Part shown: positions 15,627-24,639 of the stretch, in pieces | Numbering within the stretch: position 1 is the stretch's first letter | How the letters are laid out: the number at the start of each line of letters is the position of its first letter | NCBI GenBank assembly: GCA_025153775.1 | Contig: JAOALC010000001.1 | Span: forward strand, 558,001-622,000 | Direction of reading: 5' to 3' | DNA: 64,000 bases | DNA from: SAR92 clade bacterium H231 | GTDB lineage: Bacteria > Pseudomonadota > Gammaproteobacteria > Pseudomonadales > Porticoccaceae | The notes under the pieces: generated by a model | Seen by the model: the letters and a program-made list of their open reading frames with translations, nothing else | Databases searched by the model: none | Told to the model about the DNA's origin: nothing | Translations under genes and position numbers: made by a program

Positions 15627-16799
15627 ATGGTTCAGGACATTTCCAAATCTATCGAAGCTTGTGCCGCCTACTATGGCAAAGACGCAGGCGCAGTTCGGCA
15701 ATATCTTACTCAGGGGCAGGAGCGTGCATTGGCACTGCCCAATCGCGGGCCGCTTCGGTTTGACCAACAGGGTGCTATTGAGCAAGATATTCTCGATGCC
15801 TACTCCACCTATGGTTTTTATATTTTTGAGAAGGCACTGAGTCAGGAAGAGGTGAAAGACCTCGAAGATGATCTAGACCGATTGAGGGATAATTTCCCCA
15901 CTACCATGGGGGCAGCCACAGATGCCCAGGGGCGTCCAGCTCTGGGTGCGGACAGTCGGGCTATGGCACTGCAGTGGGCCAAACCACTATCAGATCCTCT
16001 GGGGGGCAGCCAGATCGCCAATGGCCGCCACCAGGTAAAACTTTTTGAGCCCGTGCCCGGGGATAATGCGCCTCAGGTTACGCCGTTTTATCTGGCGGGA
16101 TCATTGCAGTACTCAGCGGCCTGTTTGCGCGCCTATGGTCATCCTGGGCTGTTAAAAATGGCCGAGGCTATAAATGGTCAAGACTTTACCCCATTCCATG
16201 AGGGACTATTTATTAAAGATGCTGGTTTGGGTGCGGCCGTGTCCTGGCATCAGGACGGGGATACCCACTGGGACAACCCAGACTTTGATGAAGATATTCA
16301 TGGCTTTAACTTTATGGGTCAGGTCTACGGCAGCACGGCTGTCAATGGGGTCTGGGTAGTGCCCGGCAGCCATAAGCAGGGGCGGTTAGATATAGTCAAA
16401 ATGGTTGAACAGGCCGGCACTGAACGCCTACCTGATGCCGTGCCCATTATCTGTAATCCCGGTGATGTGGTTATTAATAATCGGCAGCTATTGCACGGTT
16501 CCTTTGCCAATACAGGTTTTGAAACCCGGGTCTCGGTTAACTTTGGTTTTCATCGCCGGTCCTCAGTGCTCAATGTAAAGGGAGCTGGTATCCATGCGGA
16601 GGCTGCTACCTTTGATGATGCCTTTATCAAAGAGCGCTCCAGAGTAATTGGGCTGGCCATTGCAGCCAGAAAGCAGCGCTTTCCCGAAGAGCAGCCCTAT
16701 GAGTATGCACCAGATATTAAAGCCGGAGAAAATCCTGTTTGGGACCAAAGCCAGCTGGCTTCCCTGAAGGACTACAACCTGATGGACTTGAGTATTTAA
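15627..16799 (+). CDS. Phytanoyl-CoA dioxygenase (PhyH) family protein
   Basis: The 390-residue protein belongs to the Fe(II)/2-oxoglutarate PhyH family: the metal motif H-x-D in SWHQDGDTHW, a distal His in QLLHGSFANTG and the oxoglutarate Arg in FETRVSVNFG. Family members hydroxylate varied small molecules, so the substrate cannot be read from sequence. The start at 15627 (MVQDISKSIEACAAYYG) is downstream of a good promoter; the frame is open further upstream but without a ribosome site. The serine hydrolase follows by 21 bases, suggesting cotranscription. Confidence 0.88.
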   Translation: MVQDISKSIEACAAYYGKDAGAVRQYLTQGQERALALPNRGPLRFDQQGAIEQDILDAYSTYGFYIFEKALSQEEVKDLEDDLDRLRDNFPTTMGAATDAQGRPALGADSRAMALQWAKPLSDPLGGSQIANGRHQVKLFEPVPGDNAPQVTPFYLAGSLQYSAACLRAYGHPGLLKMAEAINGQDFTPFHEGLFIKDAGLGAAVSWHQDGDTHWDNPDFDEDIHGFNFMGQVYGSTAVNGVWVVPGSHKQGRLDIVKMVEQAGTERLPDAVPIICNPGDVVINNRQLLHGSFANTGFETRVSVNFGFHRRSSVLNVKGAGIHAEAATFDDAFIKERSRVIGLAIAARKQRFPEEQPYEYAPDIKAGENPVWDQSQLASLKDYNLMDLSI

Positions 16800-16820
16800 C
16801 AGCTTTTCCGGGAGCGCAAA

Positions 16821-18035
16821 ATGATTAAAAAAGGATTGGCCATTAGCCTTGCCATACTGGTACTGGTTGCAGCATCTCTCTGGTATTTTTTTAGTGATCG
16901 GATAGAGCGGGTGCAGATAGTCAGCAGTTTATTTACTGGCGTAGAGCAGATAGATAACTTTAATCGAATGCACCAGATGTTCCCAGTGACTGCAATGCCT
17001 GCTGCCGATCAGCCATATAGCTTTCAGGTAGCGGAGTCAGTGCCGCTGCCAACTGAATTTAGCTACGGGGGCAAGCGGGTAGAGACCGAAGAATTTTTGG
17101 CGCGCACAGATACTGGTGCTGTGCTGGTGGTTAAAGATGGCGCTATTCAATTTGAGCAGTACTGGCGCAGCGGAGGGCAAACCCAGACCTGGCTATCTAT
17201 GTCGGTGGCCAAAAGTTTTATTTCAGCGTTAATTGGCATAGCGATTGAGCAGGGCCATATCCGCGATATTAATGACCCTATCACCGACTATGCGCCGGAG
17301 CTGGCAGGCTCGGCCTATGACAATGTTGCAATCAAGGATATTTTGCAGATGTCTTCTGGCGCCTCTTGGAATGAGGACTATGGCGACCCGGAGTCCGATA
17401 TTAATCGCTTTGCCCGGGTTTTTGCTCTGGGTGGTTCGATGAATAAGTTCGCCACCACCTTGACGAGGGAGATGGCGCCCGGCACCTATAATCGCTACAA
17501 CAGCACAGATACTCAGGCGCTGGGTATGCTGCTGACCGCAGCTACTGGCCGCAGCATTACAGAATACATGATTGAAAATTTGTGGCATCCCATGGGTGCA
17601 GAGCATACAGGCTATTGGCTTACCGATGCCGATAGCATGGAAATGGCCTTTGGGGGGCTAAATATTACTGCCCGTGACTACGCCAAGCTGGGTGAGTTAT
17701 ATCGTTTGGGTGGTGCCTTTAATGGCCAGCAAATTGTGCCAGCAGACTGGGTGTCTGCCTCTATAGTTGCAGATGCCCCACATCTGATACCGGGCGATAA
17801 TCCAGCTTCAGACTGGCCCCTGGGCTATGGCTACCAGTGGTGGATTCCCGAGGGCATCGCTAGCGAGTTTATGGCCATTGGTGTGTACAACCAGTTTATC
17901 TATATAGCCCCAGAATCCAATACAGTGATTGTTAAGCTATCGGCCAATAGCGCCTACGGCACGCCGGAGGATAAGGACGCCTCCAGCGAGTTTGAGTCCA
18001 TAGAATTTTTCCGCGCAATTGCCGGCCAGCCCTAG
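16821..18035 (+). CDS. Serine hydrolase, beta-lactamase / class C-like family
   Basis: The 404-residue protein has an N-terminal signal-anchor (about residues 5-25), then a penicillin-binding-fold domain with the S-x-x-K motif in MSVAKSFISALIG and a Y-x-N-like motif in RYNSTDTQALG; the C-terminal region has YGYQWWIP as in family VIII esterases and 6-aminohexanoate dimer hydrolase relatives. It should act in the periplasm on an ester, amide or peptide bond. GGGAG precedes the ATG. It is probably in an operon with the PhyH gene. Substrate unknown; a resistance role is not implied. Confidence 0.85.
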   Translation: MIKKGLAISLAILVLVAASLWYFFSDRIERVQIVSSLFTGVEQIDNFNRMHQMFPVTAMPAADQPYSFQVAESVPLPTEFSYGGKRVETEEFLARTDTGAVLVVKDGAIQFEQYWRSGGQTQTWLSMSVAKSFISALIGIAIEQGHIRDINDPITDYAPELAGSAYDNVAIKDILQMSSGASWNEDYGDPESDINRFARVFALGGSMNKFATTLTREMAPGTYNRYNSTDTQALGMLLTAATGRSITEYMIENLWHPMGAEHTGYWLTDADSMEMAFGGLNITARDYAKLGELYRLGGAFNGQQIVPADWVSASIVADAPHLIPGDNPASDWPLGYGYQWWIPEGIASEFMAIGVYNQFIYIAPESNTVIVKLSANSAYGTPEDKDASSEFESIEFFRAIAGQP

Positions 18036-18059
18036 GCCTCTGTCCAAATCCTTGCTCAG

Positions 18060-19136
18060 TTATTGGTTGGCTTTAATAAAGTCAGCCAGTATCTCGGCGA
18101 GCTTCTCTGCCTTAGCCCATTGGAAAAAATGGCCGCCACCTATATTGGTGTGGGGCTGATCCTTGGTTCCCGGCACCTTAGCTAGCCAGACTTTTTCAAA
18201 GCCATCGGTGACAGGGTCATTGCCTGCACCAACGCATAAAAACGGTTTTTTGAACTTGGCAAAGAACGCCCAAGCCTTTTTCTGTGCTTCCAGAGATTGA
18301 TCAGGAATAGTGGGCACCTGACTAGGCATAGCTCTGGGGCCCATTTTGTAGGCCGGCGTTGGGAAGGGCGCCTCATAGGCCTTGGTGAGTTGGGTGCGGA
18401 AAGGGGAGATATTGCGCAACCCTATATGGCCCATGAACAACTCCAAGACAATGGATAGCTTGCTGCGCTGCTCCATCATAGAGGAGGCAATAACACCTGC
18501 AGGTAAATCCGGGTTTTCCCAGGTGTATTTCTGCCAGTAGGCAAATAGATCGACACCAGAATCTTTGCCAATGCCCTTCATTTTATTAAGCTGTTTCTGC
18601 ATTGAAAACAGATTGAGCTTTAATGGGCTGGCACGAAAGGCTTTAACTTTTGCAATTATGCTCTCGGACACATCGGGGTTATAGGGCAAGCCTGTATTGC
18701 CAATGGCCACGCGATCAAAGCGGTCGCCATTATCCGCAACCATACGCAAACCAATCAGCCCACCCCAATCCTGGCCAAAAAAGGTTAGCTTAGTAAAGTC
18801 ATTTTGCACCAGCCACTGGTTCATCCAGTCCACCTGGCGCTGATAGCTGTAGTCTTCTCTAGCCGCTGGCTTGTCAGATTTTCCATAGCCAGGCAGATCC
18901 GGGGCTATGACTCTTATACCTGCTTTTACCAGATGAGGAATCATTCGGGCATAGAGATAGCTCCAAACCGGCTGCCCGTGCATGCACAGAATCACCGGAC
19001 CATCTTTTGGGCCTTCATCGATATGGTGGATTCTGAGATCACTGCCATCATGGGTTTTCACCACTGTGTAATGGGGCTCGAAAGGGTAGTCTTTGATATT
19101 TGCGAATCGGCGATCTGGAGTTCTTAGAATTTTCAT
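18060..19136 (-). CDS. Haloalkane dehalogenase-like alpha/beta hydrolase
   Basis: The 358-residue protein matches the HLD-I branch (DhlA/DhmA type): oxyanion motif CMHGQPVWSYLY, then PDLPGYGKSDKP, the nucleophile Asp followed by a halide-binding Trp in FFGQDWGGLIGLR, an acidic residue in VGAGNDPVTDG and the catalytic His in GGGHFFQWA. HLDs convert haloalkanes to alcohols; some relatives are epoxide hydrolases, but Asp-Trp-Gly-Gly after the strand favours a dehalogenase. It is about 50 residues longer than typical HLDs (295-310). It faces the serine hydrolase gene convergently. Confidence 0.8.
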   Translation of the reverse strand: MKILRTPDRRFANIKDYPFEPHYTVVKTHDGSDLRIHHIDEGPKDGPVILCMHGQPVWSYLYARMIPHLVKAGIRVIAPDLPGYGKSDKPAAREDYSYQRQVDWMNQWLVQNDFTKLTFFGQDWGGLIGLRMVADNGDRFDRVAIGNTGLPYNPDVSESIIAKVKAFRASPLKLNLFSMQKQLNKMKGIGKDSGVDLFAYWQKYTWENPDLPAGVIASSMMEQRSKLSIVLELFMGHIGLRNISPFRTQLTKAYEAPFPTPAYKMGPRAMPSQVPTIPDQSLEAQKKAWAFFAKFKKPFLCVGAGNDPVTDGFEKVWLAKVPGTKDQPHTNIGGGHFFQWAKAEKLAEILADFIKANQ

Positions 19137-19174
19137 AGTGACTGCCTTTGACTTAGGTTTGTTATTTGAAGCAC

Positions 19175-19205
19175 ATCATAACAAAATTGGCAGTATTCAT
19201 GTCAA
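19175..19205 (-). promoter_or_regulatory. Candidate promoter of the dehalogenase gene
   Basis: On the minus strand TTGACA (19200-19205) precedes TTATGAT (-10 region within 19175-19181) with 18-19 bp spacing, about 40 bases before the ATG at 19136. It contains TTGACAT but not the full three-GACA pattern found at 12471 and 20208. Confidence 0.45.
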
Positions 19206-19218
19206 TAGATTTTCGCCG

Positions 19219-20163
19219 CTACTGATTTTCAGATAAAACCGGACGCAAACCTCTCCAGCTAAGCTTATAAATAGGGGCTCCCATGGCATTCATCACTGGG
19301 CGGATACGGTTGAAAAGTCGGCGATACTGATAAAATGGCACCCAGGGAAACAGATGGTGCACAGCATGGTAGTTCTGGTAGCCCCACAGCAGAGTTGTCA
19401 GATGGGAAAGGGGGCCGGGAATCAGAATAATCGAGGTGTTTAGATACCGCTCGGTGACTCTGTGAGGTCGGTGAACAATATAGGCAAACAGATAGACCAC
19501 TACAAAGGTGCCAGCCAGGCCACTAGCGACCAGAGCAATCAAACCCTCAACCCAGCGCCCCTGAATGCCTGCATCGCCAAAGGCAGACAACAGAGCAAAG
19601 GGCAGTGCGCGCAGTCCAATAGCTAGTGCAATTTCCAGCACCATGACAATATTCTGTCTGGCGGGAGCCTGATCCCAGCGGTCGGCCATATAAGTGGTGT
19701 ATTGGCCGGCAATCGCGGTCCAGCAGGACTTCAGCATAGAGCCAAGCGAGCTGACAATATGCGCAGAGTATTGATCCGGGTCTTTGCTACCATTGTTGAC
19801 ATTGCGATGATGTTTAAGATGCTCGTAGCGATGAACAACCAGTCCGGTCAGGAGAATTGTGGCTGCCAGATAACCAATACCATCATTGAGCCAACGCAGA
19901 GACTTTATATTGCCGCTGATGCAATAGTGCACAGCCTCGTGCAGCACGGTGTAGGCGGCATAGATCAGTATGGCCATCAGGGGAATCGCCAGAAGCAGGG
20001 ATAATTGTTTAAAGATCACCAGAAACAGCAGTGCCCAATAGCCTGTAAAGGCTACCAGGCCAAGAAATACAGTAGGCCAGGCTAAGGCATAGCGATACTC
20101 CCGGGCGCAGACCAGAGCCTGTTGATTTAATTGTACTTTTTGCTGTGAATCTAAAATTTCCAT
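19219..20163 (-). CDS. Membrane fatty acid desaturase
   Basis: The 314-residue membrane protein has the three histidine boxes of the di-iron desaturase/hydroxylase family: HEAVHY (about residue 75), HRYEHLKHHRN (about 110-120) and a C-terminal NYHAVHHLFPWVP, with four or more hydrophobic segments. The family introduces double bonds or hydroxyl groups into acyl lipids or carotenoids. The box order fits PF00487. It is divergent from HMG-CoA reductase, and a candidate AraC-type operator lies 45 bases before its start. Confidence 0.88.
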   Translation of the reverse strand: MEILDSQQKVQLNQQALVCAREYRYALAWPTVFLGLVAFTGYWALLFLVIFKQLSLLLAIPLMAILIYAAYTVLHEAVHYCISGNIKSLRWLNDGIGYLAATILLTGLVVHRYEHLKHHRNVNNGSKDPDQYSAHIVSSLGSMLKSCWTAIAGQYTTYMADRWDQAPARQNIVMVLEIALAIGLRALPFALLSAFGDAGIQGRWVEGLIALVASGLAGTFVVVYLFAYIVHRPHRVTERYLNTSIILIPGPLSHLTTLLWGYQNYHAVHHLFPWVPFYQYRRLFNRIRPVMNAMGAPIYKLSWRGLRPVLSENQ

Positions 20164-20207
20164 GGCACCTATACTAGCTAGTTTTACCAGCCAGACTTAG
20201 CATAGTA

Positions 20208-20234
20208 CGACAGCAAGTTGACATTTCATGACAA
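20208..20234. promoter_or_regulatory. Second copy of the CGACA-N5-TTGACATTT-N3-GACAA operator
   Basis: Identical fixed positions and spacing to the site at 12471-12497 in front of the AraC gene; the GACA elements start at 20209, 20220 and 20230. It lies between the divergent desaturase (start 20163) and HMG-CoA reductase (start 20358). On the desaturase side a TACTAT -10-like hexamer (20202-20207, minus strand) abuts the site, as expected for a class II activator position. Confidence 0.55.
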
Positions 20235-20357
20235 TGCCGAGTTTGGCAGAATGTTATCTGCTGTCTAGCCAACCCCATTGGCATAAAGCGGTGGACTAGA
20301 TAGGTGGATTCTGGGATATTCGTGATCCCACAAAAACAATAAAAAAGAGCCCCATTT

Positions 20358-21524
20358 ATGTCTGACCGAATCCCAAGAGATAGCGCCAATGATTACACCG
20401 AAGAGATGGCTCACAATCGCCGTGATTTTATCCGTGAGAAAACATCCACCTCACTGAATCATGTTGGTCACTACTCTGTTGACCCCGAAACCACTGCCGG
20501 TAATATTGAAAACTTTATTGGCGTGGCTCAGGTGCCCATGGGTTTGGTTGGACCATTGTTAGTCAATGGTGAGCATGCCAATGGTGATTTCTATATGCCC
20601 ATGGCCACCAGTGAAGGCACCTTGATCGCTAGCTATAATCGCGGCGCTCGCCTGTTGCGAGAATCTGGCGGAGCCAAAGTCACAGTGGTTGATGATGCTA
20701 TGCAGAGGGCGCCTGTATTTATATTTGAAGATGCCCGCCAGGCCCGCGATTTTGGCCTCTGGGTCGAAGACAAATTCGACGAGATTGCTGCCCAGGCGCA
20801 AACCACCACCAGATCTGGCAAGTTGCGCAATATTCAGCAGTTCGCTGCCGCCCGTATGCGCTACCTGCGCTTTAATTACACCACTGGTGATGCAGCAGGG
20901 CAGAATATGGTGGGCAAGGCTACCTTTGTCGCCTGCGAATGGATTGTGGCCAACTACCCGGGTATTCAGCGTTATATGCTGTCTGGCGCCATGGATACAG
21001 ACAAGAAGCACTCGCATCTCAATACATTGCACAGCAGGGGCAAGCGAGTTATTGCCGAAGTGACAATTCCAGGTGAGCTGTTGCAGAAAACCATGAATAT
21101 CTCGGCCGAGGCCCTGTACAAGGCTAGATCCATCAGCCAGATCGGCTCCTTTATGGCTGGTTCAAACAATACTGGCGCCCATTCTGCCAATGGTATTACC
21201 GCAGCATTTATTGCCACAGGTCAGGATGTGGCCAATGTAGCAGAGTCATCGGCGGCAGTTGTTTACGCGGATCTGGATGAAGAGGGCAACTACTATCTGT
21301 CTATTACAATCCCTTCGCTTATTATTGCTACTTTTGGTGGTGGCACAGGTTTGGCCACGCAGCAGGAATGTTTGAAAATGATAGGCTGTGATGGCGCCGG
21401 CAAGGTGCATAAATTGGCGGAGATTATTGGCGCCACTGTGTTAGCTGGAGAGGTGTCATTAATGAGTGCGGTACTGGCCGGCGACTGGGTAACCAGCCAT
21501 GATGCCCTGGGCCGCAACCGTTAA
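20358..21524 (+). CDS. Hydroxymethylglutaryl-CoA reductase, class I-like
   Basis: The 388-residue protein shows all class I HMGR landmarks: ENFIGVAQVPMGLVGPL, catalytic Glu in PMATSEGTL (about E86), the cofactor motif DAAGQNM, catalytic Lys in MDTDKKHS, catalytic Asp in GQDVANVAES, and a terminal His in VTSHDALGRN. HMGR makes mevalonate from HMG-CoA using NADPH, the committed step of the mevalonate isoprenoid pathway, which most gammaproteobacteria lack (they use MEP). It lacks the eukaryotic membrane anchor. No other mevalonate-pathway gene is in the window. Confidence 0.92.
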   Translation: MSDRIPRDSANDYTEEMAHNRRDFIREKTSTSLNHVGHYSVDPETTAGNIENFIGVAQVPMGLVGPLLVNGEHANGDFYMPMATSEGTLIASYNRGARLLRESGGAKVTVVDDAMQRAPVFIFEDARQARDFGLWVEDKFDEIAAQAQTTTRSGKLRNIQQFAAARMRYLRFNYTTGDAAGQNMVGKATFVACEWIVANYPGIQRYMLSGAMDTDKKHSHLNTLHSRGKRVIAEVTIPGELLQKTMNISAEALYKARSISQIGSFMAGSNNTGAHSANGITAAFIATGQDVANVAESSAAVVYADLDEEGNYYLSITIPSLIIATFGGGTGLATQQECLKMIGCDGAGKVHKLAEIIGATVLAGEVSLMSAVLAGDWVTSHDALGRNR

Positions 21525-21641
21525 TCAGAGCTCATTAATGCAGTACTTCATAGTCAATAATTGTTCGATCACAATAAGTAAAAGGTTTTACCATAGCGGC
21601 AGTGTCCGGCTGACCAGGGCTCAATAATAATAGGAGTGAAT

Positions 21642-23603
21642 ATGTACAAGTCATTACATCTACCATTGGTTGCAACCCTTTCTGCTGCGCTTTTGATCAG
21701 CGCCTGCAGCGACCCAGAGGCGCCGACAAATATTGCTGTTCAGAGTGCCTCTGAGAATACAGTCGTTTCTTCCGGAAGCTGTGATCAGTACGATGAAAAT
21801 GGCACAGCGCTGTTTGGTGACCTGCATGTTCACACCAGCTATTCCTTTGATGCCGCAGCCATTAGTACCGGTGCAACGCCCGAGGATGCCCACAACTATG
21901 CCCGAGGTGGCGAGATTCCGTTTTTCCCAGTCAATGCTGAGGGCGAGGCCACAGGGCGGATCAAGATCGACCGCCCCCTGGACTTTTTGGCAGTGACAGA
22001 TCATGGCGAATTTCTCGGCGAGCGAGCCCTGTGCAGCACCCAGGGTTCACCGGTCTACAATACTGAGTTCTGTGTGGGCTATCGCTCTGATCAACGCTTG
22101 GGCATGATGATGCTGGGTACAGTGATCACCACCGAAACGCCGGCACGCATTCCCGAAATCTGTGGTGCAGATGGTTCACTATGTCGAGATTTTGCCCAGT
22201 CTCCCTGGGAGACTATTCAGGCTACTTCCAATGCCAATAATGAGCCCTGCGAATTTACCAGCTTTGTTGCCTATGAATACACAGGCACGCCTGGCACCAG
22301 TAATTATCACCGCAATGTCATCTTCAGAAATGACAATGTGCCAGCCTTACCAGTCAGCTATATAGATGCACCAATCGACAGCAAGCTGTGGACTGAGCTG
22401 GATGCAGTCTGTGATGCGGAAGCTGGTTGTGACTACCTGACCATTCCCCACAACTCTAACCTGGCCAATGGCCGCATGGCGCCCTATATGCAGCTCGAAG
22501 ATACAGATGCCGCTAAAGTTGCCTACGCCCAGTCGCGACTCAAGCGCGAGCCGATTATGGAAATCTTCCAGCACAAAGGTAATTCCGAATGTATCAACGG
22601 TCTGAGCACTGTGTTTGCGGCTCCAGATGAACTTTGTAATGTTGAAGCTGTGCGTCGCATGGGTGAGAACAAAACCTATGCCACCAGAGATATGTCAGCA
22701 GAGGGATTGGTTGTGGGGCAGGCCTCTGAAGTCACCGCTGAATGTGAAGAGGGCGTCAATGGTAGCAATGGTATGCTCGGCGCCGGCTGCGTGCATGCCA
22801 CAGATTTTCAGCGCTCTGGTCTGTTAGTGGGCCTTAAAGAAGAGCAGCAGATCGGCCTCAATCCGGTCAAGCTCGGGGTTATAGCAGCCACAGACACTCA
22901 TTCTGCCAACCCGGGCGGACTGGTGGAGTCAAACTGGGATGGTGCAGTCACCGGTGAATCAACAGCATTGGAGCGATTGCAGCCCGGTCTGTTGACCAGC
23001 GGTATTGATGGCAACCCCGGTGGCTTGGCAGGAGTCTGGGCCAAAGAAAATACCCGTGACTCCATCTTCGACGCCATGTTGCGCAAAGAGGTATTTGGCA
23101 CCTCGGGGCCGAGAATTCGCCCCCGCTTATTTGCTGGCTGGGGCCTGGATGCTGGGCTCTGCGAAGCCAATGATATGATTGCCCAGGCCTATGCTAATGG
23201 CGTGCCCATGGGCGCAGACCTCAGCGCCAGCGACCAATCTGCCAAGCCTTCATTCCTGGCCTATGCGGCCAAAGACCCAGATGGCAAAAAGCTTGAAGCG
23301 CTGCATCTGATTAAAGGCTGGATCGATGCCGAGGGCAATATGAACTCAGAAGTTATACCTGTGGCCAGTGCGGAGGCCGGTGCCGATAGTCTCTGTCAGC
23401 TGTACACGGATAGTAGCTTTGATCCCTCCCAGTCGGCTTACTATTACCTGCGAGCCGTAGAGCCAGAGACAGCCCGCTGGCACACCTATGATTGCGCAGC
23501 AGTCGCCGAAGCAGACCGCCCAGAGGTATGCAGCAACGACGCCTATCCGCAAACTGTTCGGGAGATGGCTTGGACATCGCCCATTTGGTATCAGGGGCAG
23601 TAA
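21642..23603 (+). CDS. DUF3604 domain lipoprotein
   Basis: The 653-residue protein starts at the ATG at 21642, five bases after AGGAG. It has a lipoprotein signal (LLISAC) and then a PHP-like metal-dependent hydrolase pattern: LFGDLHVHTSYSFDA near the N-terminus, DFLAVTDHGEFLGE, TIPHNSN and ATDTHSANPGG, matching DUF3604. The His/Asp clusters imply a bound metal centre and hydrolytic activity in the envelope; no substrate is established for the family. It is common and often multi-copy in marine gammaproteobacteria. It follows HMGR by 117 bases, probably its own unit. Confidence 0.88.
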   Translation: MYKSLHLPLVATLSAALLISACSDPEAPTNIAVQSASENTVVSSGSCDQYDENGTALFGDLHVHTSYSFDAAAISTGATPEDAHNYARGGEIPFFPVNAEGEATGRIKIDRPLDFLAVTDHGEFLGERALCSTQGSPVYNTEFCVGYRSDQRLGMMMLGTVITTETPARIPEICGADGSLCRDFAQSPWETIQATSNANNEPCEFTSFVAYEYTGTPGTSNYHRNVIFRNDNVPALPVSYIDAPIDSKLWTELDAVCDAEAGCDYLTIPHNSNLANGRMAPYMQLEDTDAAKVAYAQSRLKREPIMEIFQHKGNSECINGLSTVFAAPDELCNVEAVRRMGENKTYATRDMSAEGLVVGQASEVTAECEEGVNGSNGMLGAGCVHATDFQRSGLLVGLKEEQQIGLNPVKLGVIAATDTHSANPGGLVESNWDGAVTGESTALERLQPGLLTSGIDGNPGGLAGVWAKENTRDSIFDAMLRKEVFGTSGPRIRPRLFAGWGLDAGLCEANDMIAQAYANGVPMGADLSASDQSAKPSFLAYAAKDPDGKKLEALHLIKGWIDAEGNMNSEVIPVASAEAGADSLCQLYTDSSFDPSQSAYYYLRAVEPETARWHTYDCAAVAEADRPEVCSNDAYPQTVREMAWTSPIWYQGQ

Positions 23604-23615
23604 GCCTCTGGGGAT

Positions 23616-24479
23616 TTACTGCGGCGCTTCGTTTAGCGCCGCTATAATCGCCATCATCTGATGGGCTGTCTCATGGCCGGAGTTTTGGTTCTGGCCAGTG
23701 ACAAAGCGTCGCTCATCATCTACCACCACATGGGTAGCAAAAAAATCAATCAGCTTGGTCTGGCTTTCAAATAAAGCGCCGGCTTTGCGCAGCTCCGTCT
23801 CTGGATGCTGAGGCGTGATTTCAATTCCAAGCTGCTTGATCTGTCTATCTGTAACTCCAGTCATACGCCGGCCAGCAATTAACTTATTGCCATCCCTGTC
23901 CAGAGCATTAATTAATCCCAGGGCCCCATGGCACACAGAGCCAATAATGGGGGTCTCGGCATAGTAGGCTGCGGATATTTTTTCTGCTAACACCTCTGAG
24001 TAACCCAAATCATAGGCCGCGCCCCAGCCACCAGACAGAAAAATAGCGTCGTACTGGGTAAAATCCAAGTCATCAATTAACAGGGAATTGTTAACCTTGG
24101 CCTGCATGATGGGATCTGCCAGATAGCGATCATCTTCTGCTGACCTAATCGCCCGACCCAGAGTTTGGGGGTCAACAGGAATCTGCCCGCCCTTAATGCT
24201 GGCAATATCCACCTGCATACCCGCATCAGTAAAGCCGTAGTAGGGGTGGGTCATTTCTGACGCCATAACACCTGTGGGCTTGCCCTCAGTCTCACCGGCA
24301 GAGCTCAATACAGCATTACTTGTGGTAATAACCAGGGCACGTTTGCCGGGCAACTGATAGGTTGGTCCATGGTACTCAGGGTGAAGTCCCAGTCCTTGCA
24401 AAATGGATGGCAGGAACAGGGCTAACAGTGCAACGAATAGCACTGTCCATTTTAGTGTTTTAGTTACTCTGTTTGTCAT
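23616..24479 (-). CDS. DJ-1/PfpI-family (Hsp31-like) protein with N-terminal anchor
   Basis: The 287-residue protein begins with one hydrophobic segment (about residues 10-30) and continues with a class I glutamine amidotransferase-like fold: ALVITTSN, a YDAIFLSGGWGAAYDLGY block and the nucleophile elbow SVCHGALGL with a reactive Cys. Such proteins include Hsp31/YajL-type glyoxalases and deglycases. The membrane anchor points to an envelope location, less usual for the family. It converges on the DUF3604 gene with 12 bases between stops. Function not further defined. Confidence 0.82.
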   Translation of the reverse strand: MTNRVTKTLKWTVLFVALLALFLPSILQGLGLHPEYHGPTYQLPGKRALVITTSNAVLSSAGETEGKPTGVMASEMTHPYYGFTDAGMQVDIASIKGGQIPVDPQTLGRAIRSAEDDRYLADPIMQAKVNNSLLIDDLDFTQYDAIFLSGGWGAAYDLGYSEVLAEKISAAYYAETPIIGSVCHGALGLINALDRDGNKLIAGRRMTGVTDRQIKQLGIEITPQHPETELRKAGALFESQTKLIDFFATHVVVDDERRFVTGQNQNSGHETAHQMMAIIAALNEAPQ

Positions 24480-24639
24480 GGCGATTACTCTAGTAGGCTA
24501 AGTTGGCTTATTGGGAGCATATATTATGGCACCTATAATGCCAAAACTATCAGATAAATAATCTAGTGGCAACATCTCTTCCGTACAACCAGAGTAAATA
24601 AAGACTGGGCCCGGGCCCGGCATATAAAAAGGCTACGCC

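Noticed and set aside
24606-24617. GGGCCCGGGCCC palindrome before the hydrolase gene
   Set aside because: Self-complementary and striking, but short and without a matching partner elsewhere or a known binding protein; could be chance.
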